A stretch of 37,939 nt of DNA, taken from assembly GCA_947478805.1 (NCBI GenBank), contig CANJXQ010000021.1, forward strand, positions 1-37,939. Direction: 5' to 3'. This stretch comes from Betaproteobacteria bacterium (GTDB lineage Bacteria; Pseudomonadota; Gammaproteobacteria; Burkholderiales; SG8-39). This document shows, one piece after another, positions 17,654-26,032 of the stretch. The notes beneath the pieces were generated by a model. That model searched no databases. It was not told the origin of the DNA and worked only from the letters and a program-made list of their open reading frames with translations. How positions within the stretch are numbered: position 1 is the stretch's first letter; every line of letters starts with the position of its first letter. The position numbers and the translations under genes are program-made.

Positions 17654-18448
17654 ATGTGTGCATTGCGAGCCGTTCCGAGACCCGAACAGCCGATCGAAAA
17701 ACAACGCTCGGCCATCAATCCCGGCCTGTCTGCGATTGCCGGTGTCAACGCCGGCATCTCCGCAGTGCCCATCCTGCCCAACCCGGCGGCGCTCACCAGG
17801 CACCTGTCAATCACGGAGTTCTCCACCGCGCCAGGCGGACTGTCGGAAACCCACCATCACGGCGAGCTCGACACCAGCGTGTATGTCATTCGCGGCACCA
17901 TCGCCTTCAAGTGTGGCGTCGGGATGAACGATTTCGTTGCCATGCGTGAAGGTCAACTGGGATTCATCGCGCCGCGCGCCGTGCATGCGGAAAACAATCC
18001 GGATGCCATCTGGAGCACGGGCCTGTCGATCCGAGACACAGCCGGCGTGTTCTATTACCCCTGCGAGGCCCCGGCCTCCCTGCCCGATGGCAAGACCGGC
18101 CTCACCGTGGTGCCCCGTCCCGCAGAGACGCGCAGTGTCACCCCGCCCGGCTCCGACGCGGTGCTCGGGGCGCTGTCCAGCCACCACCTGCGCGTGCGCC
18201 GGGTTGCGATTGATCGAATTGTCATTGACCCGGGCGCAACCTGGGCTGCGCCATTTGCCACATCAGGCGAGACGGCGGTGCTGGGTCTAGAAGGCGAAAT
18301 GCTGATCAGCGACGGCCAGGATACGCTGGAGGGCAGCGCGGGCCACTGGTGGTACCTCGACAATGAGTCGCTTTTGACGGTGAGCAACCGGTCGCGCGAG
18401 GTAGCGGCGGAAGTGCTGGTGGTGCGCAGCGCACCGGAGGCGACCTAA
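17654..18448 (+). CDS. Double cupin-domain protein
   Basis: A 264-residue protein with two cupin barrels. The first (about 45-120) has a metal-binding cluster THHHGE (H67, H68, H69, E71) and a second-motif His at H111 (RAVHAEN). The second (about 185-260) keeps the fold pattern (IDPGATW, LEGEMLISDG) but few histidines, so only the first barrel is likely to bind metal. The ATG at 17654 is set by GAAGGA about 8 nt upstream; an upstream in-frame TTG at 17621 lacks one. It lies 83 bp after the flavoprotein gene on the same strand. Bicupins include dioxygenases, isomerases and sugar or ureide enzymes. I cannot identify the substrate. It is probably a soluble cytoplasmic protein. Confidence 0.82.
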   Translation: MCALRAVPRPEQPIEKQRSAINPGLSAIAGVNAGISAVPILPNPAALTRHLSITEFSTAPGGLSETHHHGELDTSVYVIRGTIAFKCGVGMNDFVAMREGQLGFIAPRAVHAENNPDAIWSTGLSIRDTAGVFYYPCEAPASLPDGKTGLTVVPRPAETRSVTPPGSDAVLGALSSHHLRVRRVAIDRIVIDPGATWAAPFATSGETAVLGLEGEMLISDGQDTLEGSAGHWWYLDNESLLTVSNRSREVAAEVLVVRSAPEAT

Positions 18449-18462
18449 CATTTCCAGTCCTG

Positions 18463-18484
18463 CTCGTCGCCTGCTTGCGGCGAG
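18463..18484 (+). other. Intercistronic hairpin between the cupin and solute-binding protein genes
   Basis: CTCGTCGC pairs with GCGGCGAG (eight pairs, one of them G-U) around the loop CTGCTT. No T-tract follows, so it is not a standard intrinsic terminator. It could be a weak terminator or an mRNA-stabilising structure separating the cupin transcript from the strongly translated binding-protein gene, which has its own GGAGGA site. Confidence 0.35.
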
Positions 18485-18539
18485 GCAACGATGTCATCGG
18501 TTCGTTTGAGTGTGTCCAATTTTCTCGGGAGGAAGAGCG

Positions 18540-19580
18540 ATGGGCAATAAACTGCAGCAGGGATCGAAACGCGCCCCCTGGTTCGGCGTGATCATCGGGA
18601 TTGTCATGTCCATGGCCAGCGCCGTCGCGCTGTCTGCGGATGTGCCCGCGAGGCTGGCCGATTATCCGGTACGTGCATTGAAATACACGCACGGCAGCGC
18701 AGGCGGACCGGCCGACCTCCTGGCGCGTGCGTTCTCGGACAAGCTCTCCCAGCGAATCGGCCAGCCCGTGGTGGTCGAGAGTCGTCCAGGCGCGGGAGGG
18801 CTGGTGTCCTACCAGGGCGGGGTCTCGCAATCGGACGGATACACCCTCTTCAATGCCACCCCTGCGACCTATGCCATGCCCCACACGCTCAAGGCGTTCA
18901 AGGGCAGCGTCGAGCAGGACCTCATCCTGATCGCCCCGCTGGTCGTCGGCCGAAACAGCGTGGTCGTGCATCCCTCGCTGCCGGTGAAGAGCATGGATGA
19001 ACTGCTGGCGTACATGCGCGCCAATCCCGGCAAGATCAACCTCGCCATCAACAGCCAGTTCGACGACATGCAAAGCATCGTGCTGAGGAACATCACCGGG
19101 ACGAAATTCGAGGTCATACGCTATTCCGGGATTGCGGCTGCGCAGAATGCGCTTCTGGCTGGTGACGTCCACGTGCAACTCGTGGCGCAGACGCCATGGG
19201 CCAAGACGATGTCGGAGTCGGGTCGCGTGCGCGTGTTGACCGTCAATGGTGTCGTACGCGACAAGCTCTTTCTGCCCAATGTGCCGGCCCTTTCGGAGTC
19301 TGCGGCGCCGGAATTGCGCGAACTGGCCAAGTCGGTCCTGTATCAACCCGTTTTCCTCGGGGTTTCGGTAGGGGGAAAGACGCCGCGCCCGATTGTCGAA
19401 TTCCTGTACGCCCATGCGCGGGAGATCGTCAAGGATGCCGAGTTTGGAAAGCGCATGAACGACATGGGGTATGAAGTGGTCAATCCCCTGCCCTCACTGG
19501 CAGAATCGGCCGAGATGATGAAGAACGGCGTTGCCGAATTCGGCCGCATCGCCAAGCAGGCCAACATCGAGCCGCAGTAG
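18540..19580 (+). CDS. Bug/TctC-family tripartite tricarboxylate transporter substrate-binding protein
   Basis: A 346-residue periplasmic solute-binding protein. Residues 1-33 form a signal peptide: a basic start (KLQQGSKRAPW), a hydrophobic core and a likely cleavage after ALSA. The mature part begins with the family pattern YPVRALKYTHGSAGGPADLLAR, and GQPVVVESRPGAGG (about 75-88) is the strong Bug signature. Such proteins capture carboxylates or related solutes for a TctAB-type transporter. The ATG at 18540 has GGAGGA 7 nt upstream; an upstream GTG in frame would destroy the signal peptide. No tctA or tctB genes are in the window, so this is an orphan binding protein, as is common in Burkholderiales. 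Its presence suggests that the pathway around it starts from an imported acid. Confidence 0.9.
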   Translation: MGNKLQQGSKRAPWFGVIIGIVMSMASAVALSADVPARLADYPVRALKYTHGSAGGPADLLARAFSDKLSQRIGQPVVVESRPGAGGLVSYQGGVSQSDGYTLFNATPATYAMPHTLKAFKGSVEQDLILIAPLVVGRNSVVVHPSLPVKSMDELLAYMRANPGKINLAINSQFDDMQSIVLRNITGTKFEVIRYSGIAAAQNALLAGDVHVQLVAQTPWAKTMSESGRVRVLTVNGVVRDKLFLPNVPALSESAAPELRELAKSVLYQPVFLGVSVGGKTPRPIVEFLYAHAREIVKDAEFGKRMNDMGYEVVNPLPSLAESAEMMKNGVAEFGRIAKQANIEPQ

Positions 19581-19606
19581 TTGTGGGACTTCAACAAGGA
19601 TCCAGC

Positions 19607-20506
19607 ATGCAAATCGGCGTCGTCTACCCGCAAATTGAAATGAAACCCGATGTCGGGGAGATCAAGGCCTTCGCGCAGGGCGTGGAGGGCATGGGCTTCA
19701 CGCATATCCTCGCCTACGACCACGTGCTGGGCGCCAACAAGGCCAGCCGGCCGGACTGGCCCGGGCCTTACGACATGGCCTCGCCTTTCCAGGACCCGTT
19801 CGTGCTGTTTTCCTACATGTCGGGAATTACCTCCACGCTGGGTTTTGCGACGGGAGTGCTGATCCTCGCGCAGCGCCAGGCGGTCCTTGTCGCCAAGCAG
19901 GCCGCCTGCCTCGACATCGTGTCGCAGGGCCGCTTCCGGCTGGGCGTGGGCATCGGCTGGAACGACGTCGAGTACGAAGCCCTGGGGATGAACTTTCGCG
20001 ACCGCGGCAAGCGTTACGAGGAACAGATCGCGGTGATCCGCGCGCTGATGGCGAACGACGCGGTCACCTTCAAGGGTGCATACCACGCCATTACGGACGC
20101 AGGCATCAATCCCCGGCCGCGGACCCAGCCTTTTCCGATCTGGATGGGAGGTGGATCGCCCGGTGCCGCCCGCATCGATCCGGTCCCAGACATCGTGATC
20201 CGGCGCATTGCCCGCATCGGCGACGGCTGGATACCGCGCTGGGAACCGGACGACGCGGGGCTCGCGTGCCTGGAACGATTCCGCGGGTATTGCCGCGAAT
20301 ATGGACGCAATCCCGACACCTTCCCCATGGATGGCCGCTCGCCCATCAGCCGCGCCAACGAGTCGCGCTGGGGCGACATCGTCGAGCGCTGGCGCAAGAC
20401 CGGCGCCTCGCACTTTTCCGTGGTCACGCAGCGCGACGGCCTCAAGGGCGCGGACCAGCACCTCAAGCGGCTGGAGGCATTTCGCAAGGCAATTTCACCG
20501 GCGTGA
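19607..20506 (+). CDS. Luciferase-like (LLM class) flavin-dependent oxidoreductase
   Basis: A 299-residue protein of the bacterial luciferase-like TIM-barrel family, close to the group commonly annotated as F420-dependent LLM oxidoreductases. Supporting patterns are GFTHILAYDHVLG, a FATGVLILAQRQAVLVAKQAA strand-helix pair, RFRLGVGIGWNDVEYEALG and FPIWMGGGSP. The ATG at 19607 follows AAGGATCCAGC, a good ribosome binding site, and lies 26 bp after the solute-binding protein stop, so the two are probably cotranscribed. These enzymes oxidise or hydroxylate substrates using reduced flavin or F420. The cofactor cannot be decided here; in a betaproteobacterium FMNH2 may be more likely. It is the last plus-strand gene before a convergent region. 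Confidence 0.87.
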   Translation: MQIGVVYPQIEMKPDVGEIKAFAQGVEGMGFTHILAYDHVLGANKASRPDWPGPYDMASPFQDPFVLFSYMSGITSTLGFATGVLILAQRQAVLVAKQAACLDIVSQGRFRLGVGIGWNDVEYEALGMNFRDRGKRYEEQIAVIRALMANDAVTFKGAYHAITDAGINPRPRTQPFPIWMGGGSPGAARIDPVPDIVIRRIARIGDGWIPRWEPDDAGLACLERFRGYCREYGRNPDTFPMDGRSPISRANESRWGDIVERWRKTGASHFSVVTQRDGLKGADQHLKRLEAFRKAISPA

Positions 20507-20829
20507 GGCGTCGCCAGAAGCATTTTTTGGCAGCATAAATACTGACACATTAAGATAAGGATTCCCGCTTACCTTATAACAGAGCCATGAATACTGCCAA
20601 ATAGGCGAGGCTAGACCCCGACGATGAACGCAGTGCCGACGAAGACATACTTCGTCGGCTAGCCCGCCGAACCGGGCCCCGCAGGCTTCAGCAATGCGCC
20701 TTTGTCCGGATAGACCCTCTTCCCCCTCCTGGTTGGTGAGACAACCTTTCTTGCGCCACGCCAATCTGGATTCATACGTGCTGGGCTCGAGCGCAGTGGT
20801 GATTCGATGCACCTGCATCGCGTTCGTGA
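20507..20829. other. 323-bp convergent intergenic region with no convincing gene
   Basis: This spacer separates the stop of the luciferase-like gene from the stop of the minus-strand amidohydrolase. A short open frame on the minus strand (20495-20818, 107 codons) shows no ribosome binding site and no recognisable domain. Base composition is lower in GC than the neighbours near 20530-20600 (AAATACTGACACATTAAG). The only clear structure is the perfect hairpin at 20635-20659. I see no T-tract terminator and no insertion-sequence ends. It may be decayed sequence or contain a non-coding element. Confidence 0.5.
20635..20659. other. Perfect 10-bp hairpin between convergent genes
   Basis: GCCGACGAAG and CTTCGTCGGC are perfect inverted copies around the 5-nt loop ACATA. 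The position between two convergent gene ends fits a bidirectional transcription end point, but neither strand has the U-run of a classical intrinsic terminator. Confidence 0.45.
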
Positions 20830-22308
20830 CTAGAACTTGCGCGCCCTGGCGCGTTTCAACTCCGCGGGCACCAGCTTCTCGATCACGGTTCCCTTGAAGA
20901 AGTCCGGATTCATGCCGGCGTGCAGTTCAACCGCATTGGTCAGCGTGAATTCGCGGAAGTTCTCTTCGGTGATCAGGCCGTGTTCCACCATTTCCCAGGC
21001 TTCCTCGATCACCTCGGTGGCATCAGGCACGTCGAAGTGGCCGATGTCCGATCCCATCATCGCCTTCAACTTGAGCCCGGCCTGCTCGTTGAAGGCCATC
21101 ACCGTCATCGGGTCATCGGCTTCGCAGCCGAAGTAGAAATTGCCGGCGTAGAGCTTGCGGATGTCCCTGGCCGACTTGATCTGCACGCGATCGAAGTCGT
21201 CGCTCTTGCGATCCCGCTTGGAAAGCGCCTCCTGCGACACATTGGGTTCCGGCGTCTCCAGATTGTTGGCCAGGATCTCATCAATCTTGCCGGTCCAGCG
21301 CTTGTTGTCGCCCACGTATTTCTGCATCAGGCGCTTGACCTCCTTGCGATCCAGAAGCATCGGGTCGCAATGCTTTTGCATGAAGGGACGGTTGCGCTTC
21401 TTCCAGTGGCCGAAGATGTCGCCGTACAGCGTGCAGGCCCAGCCCACCCCGCCTTCGAGGAAACCGACATTGAGCTTGGGGAAGCGCTGCGTCACCCCGC
21501 CCATGAAAAGACCGCGCGCCGTGATGTGGTGGCTCTGCGCGAAGTGGCCCATATGGTTGAACACGAAGCTCGTGGGCGATGAACGGTCGGGCCAGCCCTG
21601 CGTGCCTGTGTGCACGGTCAGCGCGGCCTTCATGTCCACCAGTTTCTGCCACACCGGATCGTAGTTGTACGGGCTGTCGATGCCGAAGGAATCGAAGTAA
21701 TAGCGACGCTTGTTCACCGGGATATCGGTGTCCGCCTCAATGGGGCGCTGCGAGGCGCCGTTCATCACCAGCAGCTTGTGCCCGAGGGATTGGGCGTGCT
21801 CGAGCAATTCGAGCGCCTCGGAGGGTGTTTCGAGCGAGATGACGGCAGAGGCAATCATCCGGTCGCCGTAGGGCTTGAACATGTCGGCGGCCATGTAGTT
21901 GTAGGCGCGCACGACGGCCTGGCGCAGGTCCGCATCCTTAATGATGCCCATGAGCGAGAATCCCAGCGTCGGGTACAGCAGCATGACGTCGATACCCCAG
22001 TCATCCAGCGTGTCGTAGCACAGGCCCGGCACCATGCACGCGGTACGGTATTTCGTGTTCGTGGGCAGGCCCCACCAACCCTGGCGGCGATTGCGTTGCT
22101 TCCAGCGCGTCTCGGCGGTGATGAGGTTGTTGCCGCCGTATCCCGGAGCATTGCGCAAGACCTCGGTATACGCATCGGCCGTCTTCGCGCCGCCGATTTC
22201 GGCGATGTAGTCAAGGAAAACCGGGTAGAGCTCCAGCCAGTGACCGTCGGCATCGACGATCGGGTGCTTGAGTTGGCTGCGTACCTTCGCCGATTTGGTC
22301 ATTGCCAT
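20830..22308 (-). CDS. Amidohydrolase family protein (amidohydrolase-2, TIM-barrel metal hydrolase)
   Basis: A 492-residue protein with the amidohydrolase-2 entry motif IVDADGHW (D19, D21, H23) and the late GSDIGHFDVPDA motif, where an Asp of this superfamily usually acts in catalysis. Central segments such as LTVHTGTQGWPDR and FLEGGVGWACTLYGDIF supply the barrel histidines and glutamate typical of this group. Enzymes of the family hydrolyse or decarboxylate aromatic and cyclic acids or hydrolyse amide/lactone bonds. The start at 22308 has AGGAG 7-8 nt upstream (an ATG two codons later is less well placed). It is the third gene of a minus-strand operon, 45 bp behind the CitE-like lyase, and so may generate or consume the lyase's product. 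The substrate is unknown. Confidence 0.87.
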   Translation of the reverse strand: MAMTKSAKVRSQLKHPIVDADGHWLELYPVFLDYIAEIGGAKTADAYTEVLRNAPGYGGNNLITAETRWKQRNRRQGWWGLPTNTKYRTACMVPGLCYDTLDDWGIDVMLLYPTLGFSLMGIIKDADLRQAVVRAYNYMAADMFKPYGDRMIASAVISLETPSEALELLEHAQSLGHKLLVMNGASQRPIEADTDIPVNKRRYYFDSFGIDSPYNYDPVWQKLVDMKAALTVHTGTQGWPDRSSPTSFVFNHMGHFAQSHHITARGLFMGGVTQRFPKLNVGFLEGGVGWACTLYGDIFGHWKKRNRPFMQKHCDPMLLDRKEVKRLMQKYVGDNKRWTGKIDEILANNLETPEPNVSQEALSKRDRKSDDFDRVQIKSARDIRKLYAGNFYFGCEADDPMTVMAFNEQAGLKLKAMMGSDIGHFDVPDATEVIEEAWEMVEHGLITEENFREFTLTNAVELHAGMNPDFFKGTVIEKLVPAELKRARARKF

Positions 22309-22353
22309 GGGTTTTCTCCTCGAGGGTTGGTGTCTGGTTGCGGGCCGATCGAG

Positions 22354-23271
22354 CTACAGCGCCTTGATGTCGGGATACTCGCCGACATCCATGCCGAAGG
22401 ACTCGGCCTGCTGGATGAGTTCGAGCGCGTTGCGCACATGCGCGTAGTCCACCATCATGCCGTCGTAGGTTACGGCCGCGCGTCCTGCGGCTTCGGCTTC
22501 GGCCATGGCCTTGAGAATGCCGACGTTCCAGGCAATCTCTTCCTTCGACGGGCTGAAGATCTCGTTGGCGATGGGCACGCCGGCCGGATGGATCACCATG
22601 CAGCCGCGATAGCCGAGCTGGCGCGCGAGCTTCAACTGCATCCTGACCGTGTCGAGGTCTTTCACCTCGAGCGATGCGCCGGCCAGCGGGTACTGCATGC
22701 CGGCGGCGCGCGCGGCGAGCAGCACGTGCGAGGCGGCGTACAGGTTTTCCAGCTGGCCCGGTGTCCACTGGTAGCCGATGGCCTTGGTGATGTCGCCCGA
22801 GCGGGCACAAATCACGCCGGCAATGGCGCCCACGCGCGGACAGGCCGTGGCCAGTTCGTAGGCATTCATGATGCCGCGCGCGGTCTCCGGGATCTCGAGG
22901 ATCTCCACGGAGTTCTTCGGCATGCCGGCCTTCTGCTCGAAGAGCTCGATCCAGGCATCCACCTTGCGCACCTGCTCGGCGAATTCGAGTTTGGGCACGG
23001 CGATGGCGACAACGCCGGGTGTGACAACGGCTTCGATATCCTCGCCGGTGAGGCCGGTATCCAGGCCGTTGACGCGCACCATCACCGGCACACCGCGCGC
23101 ATGCAGCCGCTCGATGCCGGCCCGCACGATCTTGCGCGCGCCCACCTTCTCCGCGATCGGCACGGAATCCTCCATGTCGATCATCAACGCATCGGCGCCG
23201 AATTTCGGCGCCTTGTCCATCCACTCCGGGCGGTTCCCCGGGACGAAAAACAACGAACGATAGAGTTTCAT
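22354..23271 (-). CDS. HpcH/HpaI aldolase / citrate lyase beta-like (CitE) protein
   Basis: A 305-residue member of the CitE/HpcH family, whose enzymes cleave or form C-C bonds of acyl-CoA or hydroxyacid substrates (citryl-CoA, malyl-CoA, beta-methylmalyl-CoA, hydroxy-keto acids). Visible are RSLFFVPGNRPEW at the start, the acidic DMEDSVP motif (D32, E34, D35) that helps bind Mg2+, the substrate-binding RVNG (R66), VPKLE (K94) and a glutamate in LEIPETARG. The ATG at 23271 follows AAAGGACTCAA; longer upstream frames lack this. It lies 43 bp after the tandem CoA-transferase, which could supply its CoA-ester substrate, and 45 bp before the amidohydrolase. The length is normal for a stand-alone CitE-like lyase. 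Specificity cannot be read from the sequence. Confidence 0.88.
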   Translation of the reverse strand: MKLYRSLFFVPGNRPEWMDKAPKFGADALMIDMEDSVPIAEKVGARKIVRAGIERLHARGVPVMVRVNGLDTGLTGEDIEAVVTPGVVAIAVPKLEFAEQVRKVDAWIELFEQKAGMPKNSVEILEIPETARGIMNAYELATACPRVGAIAGVICARSGDITKAIGYQWTPGQLENLYAASHVLLAARAAGMQYPLAGASLEVKDLDTVRMQLKLARQLGYRGCMVIHPAGVPIANEIFSPSKEEIAWNVGILKAMAEAEAAGRAAVTYDGMMVDYAHVRNALELIQQAESFGMDVGEYPDIKAL

Positions 23272-23314
23272 TTGAGTCCTTTTCCGCTTTGTGAGTCGAT
23301 GTTCCCGATGCAGC

Positions 23315-25741
23315 CTATCCGTTTGCCTTCGACAGCGCCTGCACGGCATGGGCCTCGAGTCCCGCCGCCAGCAGCACTTCGCTCGTGTGCGCCCCCAGCG
23401 CCGGGCCAGCCGATTTCACCGCCACCGACCACCCCACCACGCGCGGGACGATGCCGGGCATCGCGATGCTTTTTCCGCTATCCAGCGGTGCGCGCACGAC
23501 GTTCCCGCGAGCCTTGATCTGGGCGTCCTGTGCGATCTCGGCAGCGTTGAACACCCGCCCCAGGGTCACGCCGCCCTTGTCCGCCGCAGCGACGACCTCG
23601 TCAACCGTGCGCTCGATCATCCAGGCATCGAGCAGCGCGTAGATCGCGTTCGAATTGGCGAGGCGACCCGCCTGGGTGATGAAGCGCGGGTCATTGCGCA
23701 GCTCGGGGCCCCCGATCATCTCCAATAGACTGCCGGCAGTGGCGTCGGTTCCCGCCGACAGCGCGATATAGCCGCCATCTTTTGTAGGGTGCACGTTGCT
23801 GATGGCCGAATTCATCGGGAATTCATTGCCCGTGCGCAGTTCCGGCTTGTCGAAGGCCGTGGCGACCGGCACCTGCCACTCGATCATGCGGTTCACCGCC
23901 ATGTGCAGTGGTACCAGCACGTCCATCGGCGCCCCACCCACGGCCGCGCGCCGAAGCTCAGCCACGGTCCGCAGGGCCGACAACGCCGCCGACAGGAACT
24001 CTGCCAGTGGGAACTCCGCCTGTATGGGCGAATCATCCGGCATGCCGGTAAGCGCCATCATGCCGGTGACAGCCGCCGTGAATTCGGATCCACAACTCCA
24101 GGGCCATAGGTCCGGACGGTCAGCGCCCGCCGGCACGATGTGAACGAGCAGCGGCTTCTTTCCCGTGGTAGCCAGCTCGCGCAGCCATGGGTTGCCGGCC
24201 ATACCCGCGGGGGCGACATCGGTGACGATCACGTCGGCCCGCGCCAGCAGCGCACGCATGGCCGCGAGCGCATCCGGCGCGGCAGGATCGATGGCAACCG
24301 ATTTCTTGTTGCGGCCGATCACCTGCCACCACTCCGCCGGTTCACGCGCGCGCATGGGCGACCCGCCCGGGAGCGTCTCGCAGGCGATGACTTCCGCGTT
24401 GAAGTCTGCCAACAAGCTGCCGGTAAAGCATGCGCCCGGTGAGCCGGCGATCTCCAGCACCGTTATCCCCTGTAGCGCTTCGCCGCCGCGCCGAGGGCCG
24501 GCGGATGTCAACGGTGCGGCGCCAGCCTTGGTTGCCGCCGAACGCATCAGTACTGGTGCCGCATCGCGACTCACGGCAGGCCCGATCGCGCCGGCGGCAC
24601 GCAATTGCGCCATGTCGGCCGACGTTTTTCCCAGGTAATGCTGCAGGACCCCGTCGGTGTGCTCGCCGAGCCCCGCGTTGTTGAATGGGTGGTATCCGTT
24701 GGCTGCGGCCAGTTCCGGGAAGATCGATCCGGGCACGCTGAAGTTGCCTGCATCCTTGTCGGAGGCGTCGAGCACGTCGCCGCGGGCGCGCAGGTAAGCA
24801 TTCTTGGCCGCACTCAGGCCGTCGAGCACGGGCACGATGCCCGCGCCGGCAGTCTGTAGCGTCTTGCGAAGTTCCTCCGGAGAGCGCGTGGCCGCCCAGT
24901 CCGCGAGCGCCTTGCGGGCATCGCCCGTCTTGCCGATGAGTCCCGGCAGAACCGATTGCGGCACGCTGGTGAGGAACCATTCCCCGCTGCTCGCCTTCAC
25001 GCACTGCATGTGCGGGCGATGCGAGGTTTCAACGCCCCAGCCATAGGGATCGTTGCTGCCGCGCCGGCGCGGCGCGCTTCCGCTGCGCTCGAGCAGTGCG
25101 ATCTGACATTCGATCATGCGAAACAGCGGTTCGTGCAGCGCGAGATCGATATAGGCGCCCTGCCCGCCATTCGCATCACGATGAAAGAGCGCGAGTGCGA
25201 TGCCCAGCGTACCGAACATACCCGAGCAGGTGTCGGCCAGCGAGAACCCGATCATCATCGGTCGCACCTGCGGATCGCCAGTAAGCGTCACGACACCCGA
25301 CAGGCCTTCGAGCGTCTTGCCGAACCCTGGGCGGCCGGCCATCGGGCCGGTCTGGCCGAAGCCGCTGATGCTGAGCATCACGAGCCGCGGATTCATGGCG
25401 TGCACGGCCTTCCAGCCGAACCCGAGCTTCTCCATCGCCTCCGGGCGATAGTTCTCCAGCAGCACATCGGCTTTCCTGACCAGGCCCTCCAGCACCGCGC
25501 GCCCCTCGGGATTCTTCAGGTCGAGCGTGATGCACTGCTTGTTGCGCGTGGCCGTGCCCCACCAGTAGGACACGCCGTTCTTCTTGTTGCCGAGGAAACG
25601 CTGCACGTCGCCTTTCCCGGGCGTTTCGATCTTGATGACTTCGGCGCCAAGATCGGCCATGAGCGAACCCACGAACGGACCGGAGACGACGGTTCCCAAC
25701 TCGATGACGGTGAGCCCCGCAAAGGGCAATGTTGTATTCAT
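23315..25741 (-). CDS. Tandem family III CoA-transferase (CaiB/BaiF, two fused domains)
   Basis: An 808-residue protein containing two CaiB/BaiF-type domains (about 1-400 and 422-808), twice the usual size of about 400. The first has LTVIELGTVVSGPF, a full GNKKNGVSYW nucleotide-pocket stretch, and the catalytic aspartate in FSLADTCSG (D170, matching Asp169 of formyl-CoA transferase). The second begins ITVLEIAGSPGACF, and the matching position reads FPLAEFLSA: glutamate (E581) replaces the aspartate. The first domain is therefore likely catalytic and the second may be structural or altered. The start at 25741 has GAGG 6 nt upstream. It is the first gene of a three-gene operon (CoA-transferase, CitE-like, amidohydrolase), divergent from acyl-CoA synthetase copy 2. 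Substrate and CoA donor are unknown. Confidence 0.9.
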   Translation of the reverse strand: MNTTLPFAGLTVIELGTVVSGPFVGSLMADLGAEVIKIETPGKGDVQRFLGNKKNGVSYWWGTATRNKQCITLDLKNPEGRAVLEGLVRKADVLLENYRPEAMEKLGFGWKAVHAMNPRLVMLSISGFGQTGPMAGRPGFGKTLEGLSGVVTLTGDPQVRPMMIGFSLADTCSGMFGTLGIALALFHRDANGGQGAYIDLALHEPLFRMIECQIALLERSGSAPRRRGSNDPYGWGVETSHRPHMQCVKASSGEWFLTSVPQSVLPGLIGKTGDARKALADWAATRSPEELRKTLQTAGAGIVPVLDGLSAAKNAYLRARGDVLDASDKDAGNFSVPGSIFPELAAANGYHPFNNAGLGEHTDGVLQHYLGKTSADMAQLRAAGAIGPAVSRDAAPVLMRSAATKAGAAPLTSAGPRRGGEALQGITVLEIAGSPGACFTGSLLADFNAEVIACETLPGGSPMRAREPAEWWQVIGRNKKSVAIDPAAPDALAAMRALLARADVIVTDVAPAGMAGNPWLRELATTGKKPLLVHIVPAGADRPDLWPWSCGSEFTAAVTGMMALTGMPDDSPIQAEFPLAEFLSAALSALRTVAELRRAAVGGAPMDVLVPLHMAVNRMIEWQVPVATAFDKPELRTGNEFPMNSAISNVHPTKDGGYIALSAGTDATAGSLLEMIGGPELRNDPRFITQAGRLANSNAIYALLDAWMIERTVDEVVAAADKGGVTLGRVFNAAEIAQDAQIKARGNVVRAPLDSGKSIAMPGIVPRVVGWSVAVKSAGPALGAHTSEVLLAAGLEAHAVQALSKANG

Positions 25742-25988
25742 GAAGACCTCGTGACTAGGCGACTCAGGATGACCTGGTTAAATGCAGTCCAGCATGGTTG
25801 CTATGTAGCGCCTGACCGCGTCTCATTGTAATCTCGCATGGGAATCCGGCGGCGCCTTGAATTGACGCATCGAGTCGCGCGACGTGTGTTCGTTCCCGCT
25901 GCGCTCGGCCAAGCACGGCTGCGCACGCAAGGGCGTACCATCGACACCGCGCGCCTTTCGGCTGCTGGCAGCGCAACACACGACGCCG

Positions 25989-26018
25989 ATTCACGCCAAT
26001 TCACGCCTATTCACGCAA
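25989..26018. repeat. Three tandem 10-bp repeats (ATTCACGCNN) upstream of acyl-CoA synthetase copy 2
   Basis: The units ATTCACGCCA, ATTCACGCCT and ATTCACGCAA follow each other without a gap, ending 14 bp before the start codon at 26033. The 10-bp spacing places each copy on the same face of the helix, as in arrays of regulator half-sites, but they could also be a chance microsatellite in the untranslated leader. No similar array precedes the paralogous synthetase at 2178. Confidence 0.6.
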
Positions 26019-26032
26019 ACACGGACACACAC

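Noticed and set aside
20495-20818. 107-codon minus-strand frame in the convergent spacer
   Set aside because: It has no ribosome binding site and no protein-like pattern, and it runs into the 3' end of the luciferase-like gene.
21610-23517. Plus-strand open frame of 635 codons
   Set aside because: It is antisense to the amidohydrolase and CitE-like genes. The His-rich composition indicates the complementary reading of real codons.
25838-26032. 65-residue N-terminal extension of acyl-CoA synthetase copy 2
   Set aside because: The paralogue has no counterpart, the segment is Arg/Ala-rich without structure, and it contains the tandem repeats. The start at 26033 matches copy 1.
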